This document shows positions 58,542 to 64,000 of a stretch of 64,000 bases of DNA, in pieces. Below the pieces are notes generated by a model. That model saw only the letters and a list, made by a program, of their open reading frames with translations, was not told the DNA's origin and made no database searches. The stretch is from positions 6,386,001 to 6,450,000 of the forward strand of contig NZ_JARZAE010000004.1 in the NCBI RefSeq assembly GCF_029892095.1. The letters run 5' to 3'. A program made the position numbers and the translations under genes. Position 1 is the stretch's first letter. Each line of letters opens with the position of its first letter. Origin of the DNA: Kitasatospora sp. MAP12-44 (lineage in GTDB: Bacteria > Actinomycetota > Actinomycetes > Streptomycetales > Streptomycetaceae).

Positions 58542-58784
58542 ATGAAGGCACGCCAGCACGTCCGCGCAATTGCCGTGGCGCTTGCGCTCGTTACCGGCAC
58601 CGTCGCGCTGGCAGGCCTGGAGGTCGCCGACCGTGCGGGCGGCTCCGCGACCACCGTGCAGGCCAACACGAGCTGGGGCTGGCCGGTCTGCGTCGGCAAG
58701 AAGCTCCCGCTCGACGCCTGCAGCCACAGCCACCCCGCCCCGACCCCCCACACGGTCGTCAAGCCGGCCGGCGCCCAGGTCTGA
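58542..58784 (+). CDS. small secreted peptide precursor with two Cys
   Basis: An 80-residue protein. MKARQHVRAIAVALALVTGT is the signal sequence, with cleavage likely around residues 25-45. The mature part contains NTSWGWPVCVGKKLPLDACS, a Cys-x8-Cys pair that could close a loop, followed by a Pro/His tail. AGGGGT precedes the ATG. It lies between a LuxR/TrmB regulator and a half-size homologue of that regulator, so a signalling-peptide role is the interesting reading. It could also be a small bacteriocin-like product, but no modification enzyme is adjacent. Confidence 0.65.
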   Translation: MKARQHVRAIAVALALVTGTVALAGLEVADRAGGSATTVQANTSWGWPVCVGKKLPLDACSHSHPAPTPHTVVKPAGAQV

Positions 58785-58791
58785 GCAGCCG

Positions 58792-59253
58792 ATGGACAGC
58801 GGCCTCCCCCCGCCACCCCGCGAGCGGAGCCCCGAACCCGGTGCGGAGATCCGGACGGATGCGGCGGCCGAGGGCACTTCGGTGCCCGAGGTCGACGATG
58901 ACACCATCTCCTTCTACCGCTGGGCCAGGGGGCAGGACGGCGGCTTCGACGCCACCGACCTGCGGCGGGCCAGCGCGGAAACCGGGCTGAGCACCGCCTC
59001 CTGCCGTGCGTCGGTCGACGTCCTGCGGCAATGGGATCTGCTGCGCCCGGCGGGCGGGGAGGCCCTGGTGGCCGCGGGACCGCAGGCGGCGTCAATGGCG
59101 CTGGCCCGGGCCCAGGCCGAACTCGACCGGAGCGAGGCCGAGTTGATGGCCCGCAGAGAGCGGATCGAGCAGACCCGGACGGCCGTGCGATCGGTCGTCC
59201 GGGCACCGGCCCGGCACAGCCCCGCCGAGGGCCGCGATCCTTCCGAGGCCTGA
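58792..59253 (+). CDS. half-size homologue of the TrmB/LuxR regulator (winged helix plus coiled coil only)
   Basis: A 153-residue protein. After a Pro/Arg-rich start, residues about 40-105 align with residues 25-95 of the regulator at 57333: FYRWARGQDGGFDATDLRRA / EWVVQHGTLDSDDPTRLVHA, LSTASCRASVDVLRQWDLL / LSPERCRRSVDLLVEMCLL, and a following coiled coil (AQAELDRSEAELMARRERIE). The ligand and LuxR parts are absent. It begins 7 bp after the peptide gene, so the two are co-expressed. It may dimerise with the full-length regulator and modulate it. No ribosome site stronger than GAGCAG is seen before the ATG at 58792. Confidence 0.7.
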   Translation: MDSGLPPPPRERSPEPGAEIRTDAAAEGTSVPEVDDDTISFYRWARGQDGGFDATDLRRASAETGLSTASCRASVDVLRQWDLLRPAGGEALVAAGPQAASMALARAQAELDRSEAELMARRERIEQTRTAVRSVVRAPARHSPAEGRDPSEA

Positions 59254-59611
59254 GCCCTGAGCCCTGAGGCCTGAAACCGACCGGCAAACCGGTGGGTGGC
59301 GGAAGGAGCGGCCCGGGCCGCCCAGTGCGTGCCCCCCACTGATCCCGACGCAGCGTCATGGTCAGCCCTTCCAGCATTGATCGGTCGTCCCCGTGTCCCA
59401 GCACGCCGTCTTGTCGCGCCCGTTTGCGGCCTCCGCCCCGACCTCGTACCCGGCCTCGCCGTGCGTGCCCGAGGTGCCCGGGGTGGCCCTGACGGTTCGC
59501 GACCAGGGGGTACTGCCTAGAATGTGGGTGGCAAGCGGCGCGCACGGCGGGCAGGTCGCGGTGGGGGACGGCAGCGCGGAGCGCTGTGGTCACGGGGGCG
59601 CGGAGGCAGGT
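59254..59611. other. 358-bp upstream region with candidate promoter of the NB-ARC regulator
   Basis: TTCGCG (59496-59501) and TAGAAT (59518-59523), 16 bp apart, resemble a vegetative promoter; the -10 is a good match, the -35 weak. Near its start, ACCGACCGGCAAACCGGTGGG (59277-59297) is a short inverted repeat that may end the upstream transcript. No coding frame is convincing. Confidence 0.45.
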
Positions 59612-62131
59612 GTGCTGGCAGGGGAACGGATTCGCGCGCTGCGCCTGGAGCGGGGCTGGTCACTGACCCGGTTCGCGGAACTCGTCCACTACAGCAAGAG
59701 CTACCTGAGCCGGATCGAGAACGGCAGCCGCGCGGTCTCACCGGAGTTCGCCCAGCTCTGCGATCAGGTGATGGGGACGGACGGCGAGTTGGCCCGGCTG
59801 GTCGCCGCCGGGCTGCCGCAGCGGACCGGACCCGAGGCGCAGACCCGACCGGCGCCGCTCGCCCTACCGCAGGTGCCGCAGGTGCCGGAGTCGCCGGTCC
59901 AGCCGGTCCAGCCGGTCCAGCCGGTCCAGCCGGAGTTGCCGGAGTCGCCGGTCCGGTCCGCGGCGTTTCGGATACGTCCCGTCCCGGCGCAGCTGCCGGC
60001 CATCGGGGAGATGTGGGGACGGGACCAGGAGCTGGCCCGGGTCGAGGCACTTGTCGCCCGGCAGCCCGGCCCGGCCGTGGTCGCGGTCGACGGGATGGGC
60101 GGAGCGGGCAAGACCACCTTCGCCGTCTCGCTGGCGCGGCGGCTCAGCCCGTCCTACCCCGGCGGGCTGCTCTTCGCCGACCTGGGCACCCACAGCCCGG
60201 TGGTGCCGGGCGACGTGGCCGCGGGGCTGCTGCGCACGCTGGGTGCGGCTCCCGAGGACATCTCCGCCGAGCCGGCCGAGCGCGCGGCGCTGCTGCGCAG
60301 CGTCCTGGCGGACCGCCAGGTGGTCGTGGTGCTCGACGACGCGGACTCCGCCGCCCAGGTCGCGCCGCTGCTGCCGGGGACGGGTCGCAGCCTGGTCCTG
60401 GTCACCAGCCGCCGGCGGCTGACCGGGCTGAGTCTGCGCCACGGCGCGCTGCGCGTGACGCTCGAACCGCTGAGCGCCGACGCGGCCGTGCTGGTGCTGC
60501 GTCAAGCGCTGGACCGGCGCGCGCAGCCCGTCGCGCAGAGCGAGTCCGACGAGGTCGACGCGGTGCTCGCGGAGGTCGCGCGGCGCTGCGCCTACCTCCC
60601 GCTGGCGCTGCGGATCGCCGCCGAGCGGATGGCGGAGCAGGGTCCGGCCTTCGCCGCCTCGCTGATCCACGAGCCGGGGCCCGCCGGGTCCCGGCTGGAC
60701 GCGCTGGCGATGCCGGGCGAAGCCGAGACCGCGGTGCGGGCCGTGTTCGCCTGGTCGTACCGGGCGCTGAGCGCCGAGCTGGCCCGGGCGTTCCGGCTGC
60801 TGGCACTTCACCCGGGCACCGTGGCGGGGATCGGCGCGGTGGCGGCGCTGTGGGGCGAGCCCCCGGCCGTCGCCTCCCGGCTGCTCGGTGAACTGCATGC
60901 CGCCAGCCTGGTGGCCGAGGTCGCGCCGGGCCGCTACCGGATGCACGACCTGCTGAGGGAGTACGCCGGGGAGCACGCCCAGGCCGAGGACCCCGCGACG
61001 CTGGCGGGCTGCGCCGAGCGGGTCTTCGCCTGGTACCTGCACACTGCCGAGGCCGCGGCGGACCAGCTGCTGGGCCCCGAACGCCACCGGCCGCCGGTCG
61101 GACCGCTGCCCGACGGGTGCCGACCACCGCACTTCGGCTCCACCGCCTCGGCACTGGAGTGGTGCGAGAGCGAGCGAGCCAACCTGCTGGCCTGCGCGCG
61201 GGCCGCCCGGGTGGCCGGCAGCCCGGTGGCCTGGCAGCTGCCGCACACGCTCTGGGGCTTCCTGTTCCTCCGTCACCATCACCACGACCAGCTGGAGGCC
61301 GGGCATGTCGCCGGCGAAGCCGCCGACGGGAACGGTCCGCTGGCCGAGGCCTGCGCCGAACTGGTGCTGGCCAGTGCCCAGGCCGGCCTGCGCCGGCACG
61401 CGGTGGCGGACCGGCACTACCAGCGGGCGATCGACCGCTTCGGCGCCTGCGGGGACGGTGTGGGCGAAGGCGGCGTGCGGCTCGGCTACGCCGTCTCGTG
61501 CATGCGCCAGGGCCGGGTGGCCGAAGCGGCGCAGCAGGTGGACCGGGCAGTGGCGCTGTACGCGGCTGCCGGGAGCACCTGGGGTACGGCGGTGGCACTG
61601 AGCACGCTCGGCGAGGCGCAACTGGCGCGAGGCCGTCCGGACGAGGCGCTCGGGCCGCTGACCCGGGCGCGCGAACTCCACCGCGTGGGAGGCTCGTTGT
61701 GGCTGGAGGCGGCCGCCTGGACGCTGAGCGGCACCGCCCACCGGGAGTTGGGCGAGCACACCCGCGCCGAGGAGTGCTACCGGCAGGCGCTCGAGCTGCA
61801 CGGCCGTACCGGCATGCGTGCGGGCGTCGCGCACGCGCTGCACCAACTCGGGCTGTGCCTGAGCGTGCAGGGCGCGGCGCGGCAGGCGCGGCGTGTCTGG
61901 CTGCGGGCGTGGGCGCTGTACGACGCGCTGGGGGATCCCCGTGCGGCGGACGTCCGGACCTGCCTGGCCGGGCTCGCGCCCTGCCGCAACGCCGACGATC
62001 CGCAGCCGACCGGCTCCGCCGACTCGGCGCGGGCCGGCCGGGGCTCGGGCGAACTCGTCGCCGTCGGCGCGGCCGGCGCGGCCGGTCGGCTCTGGGAGCG
62101 AGCCGAGCGCGACTGCGGCGCGCCGCCCTGA
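59612..62131 (+). CDS. XRE-type NB-ARC/TPR regulator
   Basis: About 839 residues from the GTG at 59612, preferred because GGAGG lies 5 bases upstream and because ERIRALRLERGWSLTRFAEL then begins the XRE helix-turn-helix directly; a frame from 59522 adds 30 residues but overlaps the -10 box. Order: HTH about 3-60; linker with a (Pro-Val-Gln)4 repeat from a 9-bp tandem repeat at 59894-59929; NB-ARC with Walker A GMGGAGKTT near 161 and Walker B VVVVLDDADS; TPR array about 560-800 (VALSTLGEAQLARGRPDEAL). Such STAND proteins are signal-gated regulators or defence proteins. It does not have the SARP DNA-binding/BTAD pair. Confidence 0.88.
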   Translation: MLAGERIRALRLERGWSLTRFAELVHYSKSYLSRIENGSRAVSPEFAQLCDQVMGTDGELARLVAAGLPQRTGPEAQTRPAPLALPQVPQVPESPVQPVQPVQPVQPELPESPVRSAAFRIRPVPAQLPAIGEMWGRDQELARVEALVARQPGPAVVAVDGMGGAGKTTFAVSLARRLSPSYPGGLLFADLGTHSPVVPGDVAAGLLRTLGAAPEDISAEPAERAALLRSVLADRQVVVVLDDADSAAQVAPLLPGTGRSLVLVTSRRRLTGLSLRHGALRVTLEPLSADAAVLVLRQALDRRAQPVAQSESDEVDAVLAEVARRCAYLPLALRIAAERMAEQGPAFAASLIHEPGPAGSRLDALAMPGEAETAVRAVFAWSYRALSAELARAFRLLALHPGTVAGIGAVAALWGEPPAVASRLLGELHAASLVAEVAPGRYRMHDLLREYAGEHAQAEDPATLAGCAERVFAWYLHTAEAAADQLLGPERHRPPVGPLPDGCRPPHFGSTASALEWCESERANLLACARAARVAGSPVAWQLPHTLWGFLFLRHHHHDQLEAGHVAGEAADGNGPLAEACAELVLASAQAGLRRHAVADRHYQRAIDRFGACGDGVGEGGVRLGYAVSCMRQGRVAEAAQQVDRAVALYAAAGSTWGTAVALSTLGEAQLARGRPDEALGPLTRARELHRVGGSLWLEAAAWTLSGTAHRELGEHTRAEECYRQALELHGRTGMRAGVAHALHQLGLCLSVQGAARQARRVWLRAWALYDALGDPRAADVRTCLAGLAPCRNADDPQPTGSADSARAGRGSGELVAVGAAGAAGRLWERAERDCGAPP

Positions 62132-62154
62132 CTCCGTGCTCATCAGGTCCGTGC

Positions 62155-63435
62155 TCAGTTCGTCGTGCCGAAGAACTCGACCTCGCTGATCGCCACCTGC
62201 TTGTCCGGGGCTGCCCCGTAGGCGCTGAGGATCACCAGTCGGGCGCTGACCACCTGGTGGAGCTGGAGCTTGAAGGTCTGCGGCCCGTCCGGGGAGAGTT
62301 CGAGGTGCGTCGTGGTCTTCTGGCCGCCGTTGTCGGTGGTCACCAGGTCGATCTGGTGCGGTCGGGCCTGGGCGCTCAGCTCCTCCGGCGTGGTCCCCGT
62401 GCCCGGTGTGATGATCACGTCCAGCAGGCGGACCGGCGCGTTGAACCCGGCCTGCAGCCAGGTGTCGACCGGCTGCCCGGCGAAGCCGCTGCCCCACCAC
62501 GAGTTGGACTGCCGGTCGATGGTCAGCTCGGGACCGTGCCCGGCGTACGAGTGCGAGGCCGTCATCGAATCCACCTGGATCGGGACCGGGTGTGCGAAGT
62601 GATCGCTGACCGCCTGCACGGCCGGACCCGTCCAGACCATGGCCGCCACCAGCAGGGTGATCGCCAGCACACCGGTGAGGATCAGGCGCACCAGCTGCCA
62701 CGGCCCGCGCCGCAGGCGCGGTCGCTGTCCGGCCCAGGGCGCCTCGTGGCCACGGAAGTCGATGACCCGGCGCCACCACGGGCGGTGCTCCGGCTCGGGC
62801 GCGGCCGACGAGAAGCGGGTCGCGCAGCGCCGGCAGAAGTGCCGCTCGGGCGGGTTCACGGTGGCGCACCACGGGCAGGCGATCCCGTCCAGGACCGGCG
62901 CCTCGACCACGCCCCTGACCCGCGGACCGTTCTCCTGAGGCCGCCCCGGCAGCACCGGTGCGACCCCGGGGCCGCCGGCGGTGGCTTCGGCGACGGGCAC
63001 CAGCATGGCCTGTGCCCGTTCGGTCGCGAGCATGTCGGCCAGGCTCACCGGCGGCATCTCGGTGGTGTCGGCCTCCGGCGTCCGCCCGGGGGCGGCGCCC
63101 GATCCGCTCTCGACGACCGGGATGACCGGTTCGGCGCCGGCGGGCACCGGAGGCGGGGTGGCGGCCTTGGCTGTGACGCTCTCCACGGCGGCGGCCTTCG
63201 TGGCGGCGGCCTTGGCGCTCTCGGCCTTAGCGCTCTCGGTCTTCGCGGCGCCGGTCTTCGCGGCGCCGGTCGCCGGGGCGGCTGCCGCCGCGTCAGCCGA
63301 CCCGGTGGTCTGGTCGTCGGACCAGCTCAGGAAGGCTCCGCAGGCGTCGCAGAACGAGCGCTCCGGCTGAAGGGCCGCACCGCATTCGGTGCAGTCGCCA
63401 TGGTCGGCTCGGGATCGAGTCTCGCTGACGCTCAC
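62155..63435 (-). CDS. zinc-ribbon membrane protein with discoidin-like outer domain
   Basis: About 426 residues from the GTG at 63435 (GGAGAGGA upstream; a GTG at 63465 has no site). Two zinc ribbons lie in the cytoplasmic part: CTECGAAL ... FCDACGAF at the start and CPWCATVNPPERHFCRRC near 215. Between them is a long Ala/Lys/Glu-rich spacer. One membrane segment (LILTGVLAITLLVAAMVW) leads to an outer domain with SYAGHGPELTIDRQSNSWWG ... FKLQLHQVVSARLVILSAY, resembling F5/8-type C (discoidin) carbohydrate-binding modules. Role unknown; similar proteins are common in actinomycetes as envelope factors. It is convergent with the NB-ARC gene, 23 bp away. Confidence 0.75.
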   Translation of the reverse strand: MSVSETRSRADHGDCTECGAALQPERSFCDACGAFLSWSDDQTTGSADAAAAAPATGAAKTGAAKTESAKAESAKAAATKAAAVESVTAKAATPPPVPAGAEPVIPVVESGSGAAPGRTPEADTTEMPPVSLADMLATERAQAMLVPVAEATAGGPGVAPVLPGRPQENGPRVRGVVEAPVLDGIACPWCATVNPPERHFCRRCATRFSSAAPEPEHRPWWRRVIDFRGHEAPWAGQRPRLRRGPWQLVRLILTGVLAITLLVAAMVWTGPAVQAVSDHFAHPVPIQVDSMTASHSYAGHGPELTIDRQSNSWWGSGFAGQPVDTWLQAGFNAPVRLLDVIITPGTGTTPEELSAQARPHQIDLVTTDNGGQKTTTHLELSPDGPQTFKLQLHQVVSARLVILSAYGAAPDKQVAISEVEFFGTTN

Positions 63436-63963
63436 CGGCAGGGTCCTCTCCGGCGCGGGGCTCACGGACCGCGCTGGGCATCGGGCGTACGGAGGTGGCG
63501 TACGGAGGTTTGGGGGCGCACCTCGGCCATGCCGGTCCTGGGGGCCGGCACGGCCGAGGCGCTACGGGGGTGCGGCATACCGCTCCACGGTCGGAGGTGG
63601 CGCCGCACGGGACGACCCTGCCCGCGCGCACCCGCCGCCACCAGGACCGGAGGTCCCGCAGTGCAGGCACCGGTGGTCGCCCGTTCGCCCGCCCACTGCT
63701 GCCTGAACGGGCAACCGGAGCTCACTCGGACCTCGCCGCGTCCGAGGGGCGCCGGTGCGCCGGCGGTCGGGGTGTTGCCTGCCGCCGAGCCGGGGTTGAC
63801 CAGCCGATGGGCAACAGGCAACACCTTGTTCGCGGAGTGCGGGTGCCAGAGGCTGTCAGTGGAGATCAGCAGACCGATCGCGCACCTGACCAGGACCGAA
63901 AGGGAGACGCAGGACGACTGTCTCCCCAGCCCTGGCAGCCCTACCAACACCGGAGACACACGC
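63436..63963. other. 528-bp intergenic region with two repeat structures
   Basis: GGCGTACGGAGGT occurs twice in tandem (63484-63496, 63497-63509), just before the minus-strand gene. GGTGTTGCCTG (63771-63781) is mirrored by CAGGCAACACC (63815-63825), an 11-bp perfect inverted repeat with a 33-base loop, upstream of the last gene. Frames here have no coding look. Confidence 0.55.
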
Positions 63964-64000
63964 ATGTCCGTGCAGCGAATCGCCGTCCGCATCCAGGCCG
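63964..64000 (+). CDS. start of a gene cut by the right edge (possibly a regulator)
   Basis: ATG at 63964 followed by SVQRIAVRIQA, open to the edge, with CGGAGA about 10 bases upstream. A short beta-strand-like start (RIAVRIQA) is common in LuxR-type response regulators, but 12 residues are far too few to assign anything. Confidence 0.3.
   Translation, partial: MSVQRIAVRIQA

Noticed and set aside
59393..59611. N-terminal extension of the NB-ARC regulator from the upstream GTG at 59393
   Set aside because: It would cross the TAGAAT promoter box; the GTG at 59612 has a strong GGAGG site and begins directly at the helix-turn-helix.
63462..63992. Minus-strand frame of 176 codons in the right-hand intergenic region
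   Set aside because: Composition is Arg/Pro/Ala-skewed, no start signal or motif, and it overlaps a likely promoter region with repeats.

Overview
The window looks like part of the chromosome of a high-GC filamentous actinomycete (Streptomyces, Kitasatospora or Streptacidiphilus type). The signs are the very GC-rich third codon positions with long shadow frames on the opposite strand, rare TTA codons in specialised-metabolism genes, an AfsR-type SARP activator, an MbtH protein, an NB-ARC/TPR regulator and a Streptomyces-like MetRS. The genus cannot be fixed from sequence alone. I see no tRNA, rRNA or CRISPR array.

Layout. (1) 1-8141: most of a small biosynthetic locus cut by the left edge. 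Five tightly packed plus-strand genes (DUF512-like protein, B12-type radical SAM enzyme, cupin-like protein, aldo/keto reductase-like protein, Fe/2OG oxygenase) lead to an MFS exporter. They face a GNAT/FemAB-like transferase and a second Fe/2OG oxygenase. (2) 8228-11065: metG with a candidate leaderless promoter, a Doc-type toxin-antitoxin pair whose toxin seems to start on ATC, a strong hairpin terminator and a small DUF3303-like gene. (3) 11192-33069: a minus-strand NRPS operon, mbtH - A-T-C-A-T - (C-A-T)2 - (C-A-T)2-TE - P450 - MFS, with six adenylation domains and hence a predicted hexapeptide. It is probably controlled by the AfsR/SARP protein at 33651-36713, which has a TTA codon. A small exported peptide lies between them. 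(4) 37247-41356: amidinohydrolase (DDAH type), a degenerate YcaO-like protein, an alpha/beta hydrolase and a GltB-like FMN protein.

(5) 41475-48077: a minus-strand, translationally coupled operon (P-loop kinase, GH3 acyl-amide synthetase, LCM-type methyltransferase, unknown protein) separated from a further unknown gene by an IS605-type TnpB element. The element supplies the stop codon of one neighbour and sits right against the ribosome binding site of the other. (6) 48312-49862: a VOC protein, an alpha/beta hydrolase and the decayed remains of a HigBA-like toxin-antitoxin pair. The 3' end of the next gene runs into the toxin remnant. (7) 49838-56553: a two-component system facing a lipoprotein - adaptor - ABC ATPase - FtsX/MacB permease operon. 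The kinase sensor region and the lipoprotein share a repeated paired-cysteine motif. (8) 56574-62131: a membrane protein, a LuxR/TrmB-type regulator, a secreted Cys-containing peptide, a half-size relative of that regulator and an XRE/NB-ARC/TPR regulator. This reads as a candidate peptide-linked regulatory locus. (9) 62155-64000: a zinc-ribbon membrane protein and the start of another gene at the right edge.

How the genes may work together (inference): the SARP drives the NRPS operon under bldA control; MbtH supports the adenylation domains; the P450 tailors and the MFS exports the peptide. The two-component system probably controls the adjacent MacAB-like pump. Adenylation codes were read by eye against GrsA positions and need computational confirmation.
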